In this document: piece by piece, positions 16,368-26,313 of the stretch
How the letters are laid out: every line of letters starts with the position of its first letter
How positions within the stretch are numbered: position 1 is the stretch's first letter
Assembly (NCBI RefSeq): GCF_901827205.1
Contig: NZ_LR594675.1
Span: forward strand, 6,132,001 to 6,196,000
Length of the DNA stretch: 64,000 bases
From: Variovorax sp. PBS-H4
Lineage (GTDB): Bacteria; Pseudomonadota; Gammaproteobacteria; Burkholderiales; Burkholderiaceae_C
Reading direction: 5' to 3'
Translations under genes and position numbers: made by a program
Notes under the pieces: generated by a model
Told to the model about the DNA's origin: nothing
The model's database searches: none
What the model saw: only the letters and a program-made list of their open reading frames with translations

Positions 16368-19185
16368 ACACCGCCTTCCACAGGGCGAGCATGGCTGCGC
16401 GCTCGGCCGGCAGCGCGCTCATCGGCACCTGCGTCGGCTCCTCGTTGAGGCGCGCGCGGTGCTGCACGCGGCGCAGCTCGCGGTAGGCCGCGGCAGCGTT
16501 GCGGCCGATGCCGGCGGGCAGCAGCCCGGCCTCCTCGGCCCGGATCAACAGGGCAATGTTGCCTACATTCGGGATCAGCTCGGGATGGTCCTTCGCTTCC
16601 GAGAGCACGAGGAACTGGACGGCGAACTCGGCATCGACCATGCCTCCGGGGCTGTGCTTGACATCGAAGCGATCGGCCTTCACCGGCCGCGCGGCGCGCA
16701 CCTTCTCGCGCATCGCGACGATCTCGGCCTTGAGCGCGGCGCGGTCACGCGGCGCTGCGATCACGGCCTCGCGAATGCGGTCGAAGCGCTCGCACAGCGA
16801 GCAGTCGCGGCTGTCGCCGCTTCTTTCGCCGCCATCGCCCGGCCCGGAAGCCATGTCCACGAAACGCGCCCGCGTCATGGCCTGGTGCTCCCACGTCCAG
16901 GCGGTGTTGCTGCCGCGGCCCAACTGGTATTTCTCGTAGGCGTCGAAGCTGGTGGTGAGCAGGCCTGAATTGCCATTGGGCCGCAACGCGGTGTCGATCT
17001 CGAACAGGTCGCCCTCTCGGGTCTTGACGGTCAGCCAGTTGATGAGCTTGCGTACGTAGGCCGCATAGACCTCGCCGGCGCGCTCGTCGTCGTCGTCGTA
17101 CACGAAAACGATGTCGAGGTCGCTGCCGTAGCCGAGCTCCTTGCCGCCCAGCTTTCCGTAGCCGATGATCGCGAAGCGCGGTGCCTCCCGGTGCGGGTTG
17201 CGCACCTGCGGCCAGCACCAGCGGGCAGTCACGCGCAGCACCGCGTCGGCCAGCGCGCTCAGGTCGTCGGCCACCTGCTCGACCGTGATGCGGCCTTCGA
17301 CGTCGCGCGCCAGCGTGCGGAACAGCTCGGCGTGGTGCGCGTGGCGCAGCAGGTTGAGCAGGCGCTCCTCGTCGGCCTCGCCGGTCTGGCGCAGCGACAG
17401 GTGGCGCTCTTCCAGCTCTCGCTCGAACTCGGTCGCCGAGAAGCGGCCGGCCAGCATTTCATGGCTCGCGAGCTCGTCGATCACGCCCGGATGCTGCATC
17501 AGGTAGCGCGCCGGCCAGCGCGCCGAGCCCAGCAGGCGCAACAGCCGCTCCTGCACGGCGGGCCGCTCGACCAGCAAGGCGATGTAGTTCTCGCGGCGCA
17601 TCAGCGGTTCGATCCAGTCGGCCCAGCGCAACGCACCGTCGATGTGGTGGGCGATCTGGCCCGCGCCCTCGCCGTCGGGCTCCCGCAGCCACTGCCCGGT
17701 GCGCTGCACCAGCTGGCGCAGGCGCGCGCGCGTCTCGTCGCGCAGGGCCTGCACGCGCGGGCTGTCGCGCCAGGCGCGAATGCGCTCGGCGAAGGGCGCT
17801 GGCAGCTCGTCGATCAGGTCGCCCAGGTCGGCAGGAACGCCTTTGGCCGACGCGCCGTTGCATTTGGTGCAGGGTTCCTTTTTGCCGCCGAGCAGCTTGT
17901 CGAACTCCTGCGCGACGAACTCGCGATGCGCATCGAGCTGCGCCAGGAACGGGCAGCATCCCTCGTATCCCATCGTGTGCGCGATCCAGCGCAGGTCGTC
18001 GTCTTGCACCGGCAGCACGTGGGTCTGCTGGTCGTCCAGATACTGGATGCGGTGCTCGACGCGGCGCAGGAACTCGTAGGCCGCGGCCAGCGCCTCGGCC
18101 GTTTCCTGCGGCATCAGGTTGGCGCGCGCCAGGCGCGGCAGGGCATCGAGCGTAGGCCGAGTGCGCAACTCGGGGAACTGGCCACCGCGCACCACCTGCA
18201 GCAGTTGCACGATGAACTCGATCTCACGGATGCCGCCGCGCGAAAGCTTGACGTCGTTGGCCCGCTCCGGGCGACCGGCGCTGCGCCGCGCGGCCTGCTC
18301 GCGGATCTGCCGGTGCAGGCTGCGCAGCGAGTCGAACACGCTGTAGTCCAGGTAGCGCCGGAACACGAAGGGCAGCACCGCGCCACGCAGGGCCTGGGCC
18401 GAACCGTCAACGATCACGCCTTGCGGCGCCACCACCCGGCTCTTGAGCCAGGCGAAGCGCTCCCATTCGCGCCCCTGCACCTGGAAATACTCCTCCAGCG
18501 CATCCAGCGAGACCACGCTGGGCCCCGAGTTGCCGTTGGGCCGCAGCGCCAGGTCGACGCGGAACACGAAGCCGTGTTCGGTGGTGTCGCCCACCAGCGC
18601 ATAGATGCGCTTCACGGCCCGCGCGAAGAACTCCTGGTTCGCCAGGCGCGCGCGCCCCTGCGCGTCGCCCGCGGTCTCGCCGTCGTGGTCGTAGAGGTAG
18701 ATCAGGTCGATGTCGCTCGACACGTTGAGCTCGCGCGCGCCGAGCTTGCCCATGCCCACCACCCACAGCTGGGCACGTTCCCCCTCGGGGCCCAGAGGTG
18801 CCCCGTGCGTGGCCTCGAGCTCGGTGCAGGCATCGCGGCAGGCCACGTCGAGTGCGAACTCCGCAAGCTCGGTCACCGCGGTCGTCACCACCGACAGCAC
18901 GGCCTGCTGTTCGCAGTCGAGCGTGATGAGCCGCTCCATCACCAGCTGCCGCACGATGCGCAGCGCGTCGGCAACGCCTTCGCCGCGCTCGCGCAGCGCC
19001 TCGTAGGCCTGCGCCATGGCGGCACGGCGCGGTTCGCCGGCCGGCAGCAGTGTCAGCTCGCCGGCGTACCGGCGGCGCAGGCGCTGCACGAAACGCGAAG
19101 AAGCCGCGAGCCCCGCGTGCGACACATCCGCTGTGCCAGCTCGGGCGTGGGGTTCGGCGGAACCGGGTGGGAGGCTCGCAGTCAT
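16360..19185 (-). CDS. glnE: Bifunctional glutamine synthetase adenylyltransferase/adenylyl-removing enzyme
   Basis: A 941-aa protein, the usual GlnE length. It has two nucleotidyltransferase domains: GMGKLGARELNVSSDIDLIY near residue 144 (deadenylylation half) and IIGYGKLGGKELGYGSDLDI in the C-terminal half (adenylylation). GlnE modifies glutamine synthetase in response to PII and glutamine. ATG 19185 gives MTASLPPGSAEPH; the frame is open further but would run into yhdP. Two CxxC pairs, at 17860-17871 and 16792-16803, look unusual (see findings). It diverges from yhdP with a 25-nt gap and is followed by rlpA. Confidence 0.96.
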   Translation of the reverse strand: MTASLPPGSAEPHARAGTADVSHAGLAASSRFVQRLRRRYAGELTLLPAGEPRRAAMAQAYEALRERGEGVADALRIVRQLVMERLITLDCEQQAVLSVVTTAVTELAEFALDVACRDACTELEATHGAPLGPEGERAQLWVVGMGKLGARELNVSSDIDLIYLYDHDGETAGDAQGRARLANQEFFARAVKRIYALVGDTTEHGFVFRVDLALRPNGNSGPSVVSLDALEEYFQVQGREWERFAWLKSRVVAPQGVIVDGSAQALRGAVLPFVFRRYLDYSVFDSLRSLHRQIREQAARRSAGRPERANDVKLSRGGIREIEFIVQLLQVVRGGQFPELRTRPTLDALPRLARANLMPQETAEALAAAYEFLRRVEHRIQYLDDQQTHVLPVQDDDLRWIAHTMGYEGCCPFLAQLDAHREFVAQEFDKLLGGKKEPCTKCNGASAKGVPADLGDLIDELPAPFAERIRAWRDSPRVQALRDETRARLRQLVQRTGQWLREPDGEGAGQIAHHIDGALRWADWIEPLMRRENYIALLVERPAVQERLLRLLGSARWPARYLMQHPGVIDELASHEMLAGRFSATEFERELEERHLSLRQTGEADEERLLNLLRHAHHAELFRTLARDVEGRITVEQVADDLSALADAVLRVTARWCWPQVRNPHREAPRFAIIGYGKLGGKELGYGSDLDIVFVYDDDDERAGEVYAAYVRKLINWLTVKTREGDLFEIDTALRPNGNSGLLTTSFDAYEKYQLGRGSNTAWTWEHQAMTRARFVDMASGPGDGGERSGDSRDCSLCERFDRIREAVIAAPRDRAALKAEIVAMREKVRAARPVKADRFDVKHSPGGMVDAEFAVQFLVLSEAKDHPELIPNVGNIALLIRAEEAGLLPAGIGRNAAAAYRELRRVQHRARLNEEPTQVPMSALPAERAAMLALWKAVFG

Positions 19186-19210
19186 AATTCCCGTTACAGC
19201 GCGATCCTCA

Positions 19211-22200
19211 ATGAACGACACGACGTCTTCCCCTTCACGTCTGCTCAGGATCACCGCTGTAGCGGCACACTGGTTGTTGGGTTTGCTGATCGGTGCATGG
19301 CTGCTGATTGCGCTGTCAGTGCTAGTCCTACACGCGTGGATTGTGCCGCGAATCGGCGAGTACCGTGGCGCACTGGAAGCGCAGGCCAGCAAGGTTATCG
19401 GGGTACCGGTGCGCATCGGCTCGATCACTGCCGAGGGCGGTACCCTGTTTCCCAGCTTCGAGTTGCGCGACGTCGTGCTGCAAGACCCCCGCCAGCGCGA
19501 GGCCCTGCGCCTCGCGCGCGTGGTGGCGAGCGTCTCGCCGCGCTCGCTGTGGCGGCTGAATTTCGAGCAGCTCTACCTCGAACGCCCGGAGCTGGAGGTG
19601 CGGCGCGATGCCGCCGGCAAGCTGCACGTGGCCGGCCTGAGCATGGACACGGACACCACCGGCGAAAGCCGAGGGGCCGACTGGTTCTTCGCGCAGCGCG
19701 AGTTCGTCATCCAGGGCGGCATCGTGCGCTGGACCGACGAAAGCCGCGGCGCTCCGCCGCTGCTGCTGTCCGAAGTGCATTTCATCGCCCGCAACGGTCC
19801 GCGCAGCCACACCCTGCGGCTCGACGCCACGCCGCCGGCCGGCTGGGGCGATCGCTTCAGCCTGCGCGGCGCATTCCGCCAGCCGCTGCTGTCGGTCCGC
19901 AGCGGCAACTGGCAGACCTGGGACGGCGTGGCGTACGCGGAGCTGCCGCGCATCGACATCCGGCAGCTGGGCCAGTACGTCACGCTCGATGCCCGCATCC
20001 GGGAAGGCGACGGCGCGCTGCGGATCTGGGCCGATGTCGACGAGGGCCAGATCGCCGGCGGCACGGCCGACCTGGCACTGCTGCGGGTGGACGCCTCGCT
20101 GGGGAAGTCGCTCGAGCCGCTGGTGCTGCGCGACGTCACTGGCCGGCTGGCCGGTCGCATGACGCAGGAAGCGCAGGAGTTCTCCACCACCGACCTGCAG
20201 TTCCAGACCTCCGACGGCATGCGCTGGCCAGGCGGCAACCTCTGGTTCCAGCACCTGCCGGCGAAGGGCCGGATCGCCGAACGGGGCGCCTTGCGCGCCG
20301 ACCGGCTCGACCTCGCCGCGCTGGCGATGATCGCCGACCGCCTGCCCCTGGACGACAACAGCCGCAGGATGATCGACGGCCTGCTGCCACGCGGTCTGGT
20401 CGAGCGCATCGATGCCAGCTGGCAGGGCCCGCTGGGCGCGCCGGACAAGTACCAGGCGCGGGGCCGCGTCAGCGGGTTCGGCGTCGCGTCGCGTGCGGCG
20501 CAGGGCGGCACCGTCCCGACGGCTGCAGCCGCGGCGGTACGCGGGCCGCGCTCCTCCGCGCCGGCTGCAGCGGCGAACGCCGCACCGCCGCCGGCAGCGG
20601 GTGTGCCCGGCATCCGCGGGGCCACCATCGATTTCGACGCCACCCAGGCCGGCGGCAGCGCCGCGTTCAGCATTGCCAACGGCGCGCTGGACTTCCCGGG
20701 CGTGTTCGAGGACCCGGTGATTGCAGTCGAACAGCTGTCCGCCCAGCTCGTCTGGAAGATCGACGGCGACAAGTCCCAGCTCCAGGTCTCGGGACTGCGA
20801 TTCGCCAACGCCGATGCTGAAGGAGAAGCGCAGGCCAGTTGGCGCACCAGTGACCCGGCGAGCTCCAGCAGCGGCGCGCGCTTTCCCGGCGTGCTCGATC
20901 TGCAGGGCAAGCTCACGCGCGCCGACGGCACGCGCGTCTATCGCTACCTGCCCCAGCACATCCCCAAGGAAACGCGCGACTACGTCCGCGACGCGGTGCA
21001 GAAGGGCACCGCCAGCATCGTGGACTTCAGGGTGAAGGGGGACTTGAACGACATGCCCTTCACGGACCCGAAGCAAGGCGACTTCCGGATCGCCGCGCGA
21101 GTGGGCGACGTGCACTACGCCTACGCCCCGCCGGTGGCCGGCTCCGCGAAGAACTGGCCCGCGCTGACAGGCCTGAGCGGCGAACTCGTGTTCGAGCGCG
21201 CCGGCATGCAGGTGCGCAACGCCCGCGGGCGCCTCGCGGGCGCCCCCGGCATCGAGGTGATCAAGGCCGAAGCCCAGATCCCCGACATGGGCCACCACGC
21301 TGTGCTGCTCAAGGTCGATGCCCAGGCCAAGGGCCCCCTGGCGGAGCTGATGCGCGCCGGATCGCCGCTCGCCGGCGAAGCCGCCCCCGCCCTGGCGCGT
21401 GCCCGCGCCACCGGCAACGCCGACTACCGGCTGCGCCTGGAGCTGCCGCTGGCGGCCATGGACAAGGCCAAGGTGCAGGCCAGCGTCGCGCTGGCAGACA
21501 ACGACATCCAGGTCCTGCCCGAGGTCCCGACCCTGAGCCAGGCCCGCGGTACGCTGAACTTCACCGAGGCAGGGTTTTCACTGGCGGGCCTGCAGGCGCG
21601 CGCACTCGGGGGTGCCGTGCGCATCGAGGGCGCGGGCCGCTGGGGTGCCACGCAGGAACTGAACCTCCGCGTACAAGGCAGTGCCAGCGCCGAGGGGATG
21701 CGCGCAGCACGCGAAGTCGACTGGCTGGCGCGCATGGCCCGGCAAACCACCGGCAGCACCCCCTACACGGCCACTTTGTCGATGCGCGACGGCGCCTCCG
21801 AGTTCTCGCTGGCGAGCAGCCTGCAGGGCCTGGGGCTGCAACTGCCCTCGCCGCTGGTCAAGGCGCCCGAGGAAACGATGCCGCTCGCGATCGAAAAGAA
21901 GATCGTGCATCGCGAGGCCCGCGCCGGCGGCACCCCCCTGCTGCAGGACCGGCTCTCGATCGAGCTGGCCCGCGTCGGCTCGGCTTTCTACGTGCGCGAC
22001 ATCTCCGGCAGCGACGCGCGGGTGCTGCGCGGCGGCATCGCCATCGGCCTGTCTCCGGGCGAATCCGCGAACCCGCCGGAGCATGGCGTGCTCGCCAACA
22101 TCCAGCTTGCGCGCGTCGACGTGCCGGCCTGGCAGGCCTTGTTCGGCGACGCCACGGGCAAGCCGGCCCAGGCCACCGAGAGCGGCGACGACGGCTCGGC

Positions 22201-23338
22201 TTACCTGCCCACCATCGTTGCACTGCGCGCGCAGGAGCTCGCGGTTGGCGGCCGCACGCTGCACAACGTGGTGCTCGGCGGCACCCGCGAGGGCGCGCTC
22301 TGGCATGCCAACGTCGATGCGACCGAGCTCAGCGGCTACGCGGAGTACCGCAGCGCGCAGTCGGGGCGCCTGTATGCCCGGCTCGCGCGGCTGAAGATCG
22401 CACCCAGCACCGCCAACGCGGTCGAGTCGCTGCTGGACGAGCAGCCGGGCACGCTGCCCGCCCTGGACATCGTGGTCGACGACTTCGAGCTGCTGGGCCG
22501 GCGCCTGGGCCGCGCCGAGATCGACGCCGTGAACCGCGGCGGTGCCGGTCGCGAGTGGCGGCTCAACAAGCTGGCTTTCACGACCCCCGAAGCCAGCTTC
22601 AGTGCGCAGGGCGCCTGGGCCGCCGCGCCGGCCGCGAGCGGCACCCGAGGGCGCGGCGACCCGCGGCGCACCACCATGGACTTCAAGCTGGACATCGCCG
22701 ATGCCGGCAGCCTGCTCGGGCGTTTCGGCATGAAGGACGTGGTACGAGCCGGCCGCGGCCGGCTCGAGGGCCAGGTGCACTGGAGCGGCTCGCCTTTCTC
22801 GCTCGATTACCCCAGCCTCGGCGGGCAGTTGAAGATCGACGTCGAAACCGGCCAGTTCCTCAAGGCCGAGCCAGGCATCGCCAAGCTGCTCGGCGTGCTG
22901 AGCCTGCAGGCGCTGCCCCGGCGCCTCAGCCTCGACTTCCGCGATGTGTTCAGCCAGGGCTTCAGCTTCGACTTCCTGCGGGGCGATGCCCGCATCGACC
23001 AGGGCGTGGCCAGCACCAACAACCTCCAGATGAAGGGGGTCAACGCCGCGGTGCTGATGGACGGCTCGGCCGACATCGCGCGCGAGACGCAGAGCCTTCG
23101 CGTGGTCGTGGTGCCCGAGATCAACGCCGGCACCGCCGCGCTGGTCGCGACTGCGATCAATCCCGCGATCGGGCTCGGCACCTTCCTGGCCCAGATGGTG
23201 CTGAGCCGGCCGCTGATTGCCGCCACCACGCAGCAGTTTCAGATCGACGGCACCTGGGCCGATCCCAAGATCACCAAAATACCGCGAAAGCTGTTGCCGG
23301 AAGCGGCGGGCACGCCGGCTCCGCCGCCACCGCGCTGA
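19211..23338 (+). CDS. yhdP: YhdP family AsmA-like envelope protein
   Basis: A 1375-aa protein (E. coli YhdP has about 1266). One N-terminal membrane helix (about 20-40) is followed by a very long periplasmic part rich in short amphipathic strands, as in AsmA/TamB-like lipid bridges. The C-terminal region holds the family motif FDFLRGDARIDQG and AATTQQFQIDGTW. A low-complexity Ala/Pro linker lies near residues 435-460. YhdP, with TamB and YdbH, moves phospholipids from the inner to the outer membrane. The order yhdP then nitrilase is conserved in many beta-proteobacteria. Confidence 0.95.
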   Translation: MNDTTSSPSRLLRITAVAAHWLLGLLIGAWLLIALSVLVLHAWIVPRIGEYRGALEAQASKVIGVPVRIGSITAEGGTLFPSFELRDVVLQDPRQREALRLARVVASVSPRSLWRLNFEQLYLERPELEVRRDAAGKLHVAGLSMDTDTTGESRGADWFFAQREFVIQGGIVRWTDESRGAPPLLLSEVHFIARNGPRSHTLRLDATPPAGWGDRFSLRGAFRQPLLSVRSGNWQTWDGVAYAELPRIDIRQLGQYVTLDARIREGDGALRIWADVDEGQIAGGTADLALLRVDASLGKSLEPLVLRDVTGRLAGRMTQEAQEFSTTDLQFQTSDGMRWPGGNLWFQHLPAKGRIAERGALRADRLDLAALAMIADRLPLDDNSRRMIDGLLPRGLVERIDASWQGPLGAPDKYQARGRVSGFGVASRAAQGGTVPTAAAAAVRGPRSSAPAAAANAAPPPAAGVPGIRGATIDFDATQAGGSAAFSIANGALDFPGVFEDPVIAVEQLSAQLVWKIDGDKSQLQVSGLRFANADAEGEAQASWRTSDPASSSSGARFPGVLDLQGKLTRADGTRVYRYLPQHIPKETRDYVRDAVQKGTASIVDFRVKGDLNDMPFTDPKQGDFRIAARVGDVHYAYAPPVAGSAKNWPALTGLSGELVFERAGMQVRNARGRLAGAPGIEVIKAEAQIPDMGHHAVLLKVDAQAKGPLAELMRAGSPLAGEAAPALARARATGNADYRLRLELPLAAMDKAKVQASVALADNDIQVLPEVPTLSQARGTLNFTEAGFSLAGLQARALGGAVRIEGAGRWGATQELNLRVQGSASAEGMRAAREVDWLARMARQTTGSTPYTATLSMRDGASEFSLASSLQGLGLQLPSPLVKAPEETMPLAIEKKIVHREARAGGTPLLQDRLSIELARVGSAFYVRDISGSDARVLRGGIAIGLSPGESANPPEHGVLANIQLARVDVPAWQALFGDATGKPAQATESGDDGSAYLPTIVALRAQELAVGGRTLHNVVLGGTREGALWHANVDATELSGYAEYRSAQSGRLYARLARLKIAPSTANAVESLLDEQPGTLPALDIVVDDFELLGRRLGRAEIDAVNRGGAGREWRLNKLAFTTPEASFSAQGAWAAAPAASGTRGRGDPRRTTMDFKLDIADAGSLLGRFGMKDVVRAGRGRLEGQVHWSGSPFSLDYPSLGGQLKIDVETGQFLKAEPGIAKLLGVLSLQALPRRLSLDFRDVFSQGFSFDFLRGDARIDQGVASTNNLQMKGVNAAVLMDGSADIARETQSLRVVVVPEINAGTAALVATAINPAIGLGTFLAQMVLSRPLIAATTQQFQIDGTWADPKITKIPRKLLPEAAGTPAPPPPR

Positions 23339-23378
23339 CGCAGCCGAAACCCGACACGGAAAACACAACGGAGCGCTC

Positions 23379-24194
23379 ATGAAAGTCGCCGCCATCCAGA
23401 TGGTCTCGGCCATTGCACGCGAGGCCAACCTCGCCCGCGCCCATGCACTGCTGGGCGAAGCCGCCGCCGGCGGCGCCGAACTGGCCGTGCTGCCCGAATA
23501 CTTCTGCCTGATGGGTGCGCGCGACACCGACAAGCTGGGGCTGCGCGAGACCGCGGGCGCCGGTACGGTGCAAGGCTTCCTGGCCGACGCCGCGCGCGAG
23601 TTCGGGCTGTGGATCGTCGGCGGCACCCTGCCGCTGGAGAGCGGCGACGAGCATCACGTGTTCAACAGCTCCCTGGCTTATTCGCCCGACGGCGAGCGCG
23701 TGGCGCGCTATGACAAGATCCACCTCTTCTTCTACGACAACGGCCGCGAGCGCTACGACGAACGCCGAGTCATTGCGCCCGGCACCGAGCCAGTCTGCTT
23801 CGACCTGCCCTCGCGCGACGGGCACCGCTGGCGCATCGGCATGAGCGTGTGCTACGACCTGCGCTTTCCCGAGCTCTACCGCGCGCTCGCGAGCCGCGGC
23901 GCCGAGCTGCTGCTGGTGCCCAGCGCCTTCACGTACACAACCGGCTCCGCGCATTGGGAGGTGCTCCTGCGCGCACGCGCCATCGAGAACCTCTGCTGGG
24001 TGGTGGCACCGGCCCAGGGCGGCACGCATGAGAACGGGCGCCGGACATGGGGCCACTCGATGGTGGTGGACCCCTGGGGCGCAGTGGTCGCGCAGCGCCC
24101 GATCGAAGAGGGCGTCGTGAGCTTCGAACTCGAGGCCGGCCAGGTCGAGCAAGCGCGCACGCAGCTGCCGGCACTTTCGCATCACGTGCTCTGA
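23379..24194 (+). CDS. Carbon-nitrogen hydrolase, Nit1/omega-amidase-like
   Basis: A 271-aa nitrilase-superfamily enzyme. The Glu-Lys-Cys triad is visible: Glu in LPEYFCLMG (near residue 42), Lys in YDKIHLFFYDN (near 113) and Cys in SVCYDLRFPELYR (near 155). The YDKIHLF form and the location behind yhdP match the Nit1 group, which removes the amide from deaminated glutathione as a metabolite-repair step. ATG 23379, 40 nt after yhdP. It ends 12 nt before a histidine kinase gene, so the four genes from yhdP may form one transcript. Confidence 0.92.
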   Translation: MKVAAIQMVSAIAREANLARAHALLGEAAAGGAELAVLPEYFCLMGARDTDKLGLRETAGAGTVQGFLADAAREFGLWIVGGTLPLESGDEHHVFNSSLAYSPDGERVARYDKIHLFFYDNGRERYDERRVIAPGTEPVCFDLPSRDGHRWRIGMSVCYDLRFPELYRALASRGAELLLVPSAFTYTTGSAHWEVLLRARAIENLCWVVAPAQGGTHENGRRTWGHSMVVDPWGAVVAQRPIEEGVVSFELEAGQVEQARTQLPALSHHVL

Positions 24195-24206
24195 AGCCTG
24201 ACGCCG

Positions 24207-26279
24207 GTGTCCTCCACCACGCTGCCCATCGCAAGAACGGTCCGGGGGGCCTTCTCGGGCCTTCGTTCGCTGCGCTCGCTGCATTCGCTGTGGCAGCGCT
24301 GGTTCCTGTGGCTGATCCTCGCCGTGCTGGTCGTTGCACTGCTCGCAACCGTGGTATGGCTGGCTGGCCGCCACGAGGTCGAGCAGGTGCAGACTGCCCT
24401 CGACCGCGACACCGCCGATGCCGTCTCCGACCTGCGAAGTGGCCTGCAGCGCAACGCGCAGAGCCTGCGCGCCTCGCAGGTCAACGGCATGGACCGCGAG
24501 CACTGGCGCATGGAGGCTGCGGCGCTGCTGCGCGAGCATCGCGAGTGGCTGCGCCTCGAATGGCGCGATGCTGCGCTGCGCCCGCTGGCGGCCGTCGACA
24601 CGGCGTATCGCCGGCGTCTGTTCGACGAAGCAAGCCGCGGCCCCGACCAGTCCGACGTGGCGTTGGCGTGCGCCGCCGCGCGCAAGGCGGGCGCCCCGGC
24701 CTACTCGCCAAGCCACTACGTGCCCTTCGTGCCCAGCGGCGGCCTCGAGGTGATGGAGTTGTGCCTGCCGGTCGACGGCGGCGGCTACCTGGTGGCGAGC
24801 TATTCGCTGCGCGACACGCTGATCGAGCTGGTCGCGCCGACACTCACGCGCGGCCAGGAGGTCGCCTTCACCGAGCCCGACGGCACGCGCCTGGTGGCGG
24901 TGGGCGCGGCGCGCCGCGTGGGTACGCGCGTCTTCACGGCGCAGCAGCTCGTCGACCTTCCCGGCAATGCACTGATGCTGCGCGTGGACGGCTGGCGGGC
25001 CGCGCCGGACCTCTTCCCCAACCTGCTGACGGGCCTGGTGACCGCCATCTCGATCGCCCTGGTCTCCGTCCTGGTGCTGCTGGCACGGGACACCCGGCGG
25101 CGGCTGCGCGCCGAGCACGACTTGGCCGACGCGCTGGCCTTTCGCAAGGCGATGGAAGACTCGGTCATCACCGGCCTGCGTGCACGCGACCTGCAGGGCC
25201 GCATCACCTACGTCAATCCCGCGTTCTGCGAGATGGTGGGCTTCAGCGCCGAGGAACTGATGGACCGCACCAGCGACATGCCCTACTGGCCCACCGAGCT
25301 GGCGCAGGAATACCGCCAGCGCCAGGCCCTTCGGATGGCGGGCGGCGTGCCGCCGCGCGAGGGTTTCGAGTCGGTCTTCATGCACAAGGATGGCCGGCGC
25401 TTCCCCGTGCTGATCTTCGAGGCGCCGCTGATCAACGCGCAGGGCACCCAAACCGGCTGGATGAGCGCCTTCATCGACGTCAGCGAACAGCGGCGCATCG
25501 AGGAGCTCTCGCGCGCCAGCCAGGAGCGGCTGCAGGCCAGCGCCCGCCTCGCGACGGTGGGCGAAATGGCCTCGCTCCTGAGCCACGAGCTCACCCAGCC
25601 GCTGGCCGCCATCGCCAGCTATGCCAGCGGCTCGCTCAACCTGCTGCGCAGCGCAGGAGCCTCTTCCGGCGGCGACCACGGCGAGGTGGCGATGGCCGTG
25701 CGACGCATCGCCGAGCAGGCTGATCGCGCCGGCCAGGTGATCCGCAGCGTGCACGACTTTGTGCGCCGGCGCGACCGCGTGCGCGAGGCCGTCCCGCCGC
25801 AGGCCTTGATCGATGCCGTGCTGCCGCTGGTGCGACTGCAGGCACGCAAGCTCGGCGTGCGCGTCGATGTGCACTACGAGGAGCGCTTGCCGCGCGTGCT
25901 GTGCGACCGCACGCTGGTCGAGCAGGTGCTGCTGAACCTGGCGCGCAACGCGATGCAGGCGATGGACCTGCCCGAGCTCAGCGAGCGCGTGCTGCACCTG
26001 CGCGTCACGCGCGCCCGCGCCGTGGGCGAAAGCGACGCGAGCCCCGACAAGGCAGACGTGCGGCGCTGGGTCGAGTTCTCGATCGCCGACCGCGGCGTCG
26101 GCATCAGCGAGGAGGTCGCGGCGCGGCTCTTCACGCCCTTCTTCACCACGCGGCCCGACGGCATGGGCCTGGGCCTCAGCCTGTGCCGCACGGTGGTGGA
26201 GCAGCACGGCGGCGCGCTGGCCTTCGAGCCGCAGCGCCCGCGCGGCACCGTGTTCCGGTTTACCCTGCCGGCGGCCTGA
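24207..26279 (+). CDS. PAS-domain sensor histidine kinase (DctS/FixL-like)
   Basis: A 690-aa membrane kinase starting at GTG. Membrane helices at about 30-52 and 272-294 enclose a periplasmic sensor of about 220 residues. Then come a PAS domain with PAC (about 310-430), a dimerisation helix with the phosphoacceptor His460 in LLSHELTQPLAAI, and an ATPase domain with NLARNAMQAM (N box) and GVGISEE plus GMGLGLSLC (G boxes). The layout and the partner regulator resemble DctS/DctR and TtrS/TtrR, which sense small carboxylates or oxyanions. The ligand cannot be read from the sequence and no transporter is adjacent. Confidence 0.9.
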   Translation: MSSTTLPIARTVRGAFSGLRSLRSLHSLWQRWFLWLILAVLVVALLATVVWLAGRHEVEQVQTALDRDTADAVSDLRSGLQRNAQSLRASQVNGMDREHWRMEAAALLREHREWLRLEWRDAALRPLAAVDTAYRRRLFDEASRGPDQSDVALACAAARKAGAPAYSPSHYVPFVPSGGLEVMELCLPVDGGGYLVASYSLRDTLIELVAPTLTRGQEVAFTEPDGTRLVAVGAARRVGTRVFTAQQLVDLPGNALMLRVDGWRAAPDLFPNLLTGLVTAISIALVSVLVLLARDTRRRLRAEHDLADALAFRKAMEDSVITGLRARDLQGRITYVNPAFCEMVGFSAEELMDRTSDMPYWPTELAQEYRQRQALRMAGGVPPREGFESVFMHKDGRRFPVLIFEAPLINAQGTQTGWMSAFIDVSEQRRIEELSRASQERLQASARLATVGEMASLLSHELTQPLAAIASYASGSLNLLRSAGASSGGDHGEVAMAVRRIAEQADRAGQVIRSVHDFVRRRDRVREAVPPQALIDAVLPLVRLQARKLGVRVDVHYEERLPRVLCDRTLVEQVLLNLARNAMQAMDLPELSERVLHLRVTRARAVGESDASPDKADVRRWVEFSIADRGVGISEEVAARLFTPFFTTRPDGMGLGLSLCRTVVEQHGGALAFEPQRPRGTVFRFTLPAA

Positions 26280-26313
26280 AATTCTTCCGTCTTTCCCGTT
26301 CTTTTCTTCCTTG

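Noticed and set aside
17191..20820. Very long open frame (about 1200 codons) on the plus strand opposite glnE and across yhdP
   Set aside because: It is antisense to glnE and out of frame in yhdP; its composition (Arg, His, Gln, Ala-rich) is what a G+C-rich shadow frame gives, and both real genes are clear.
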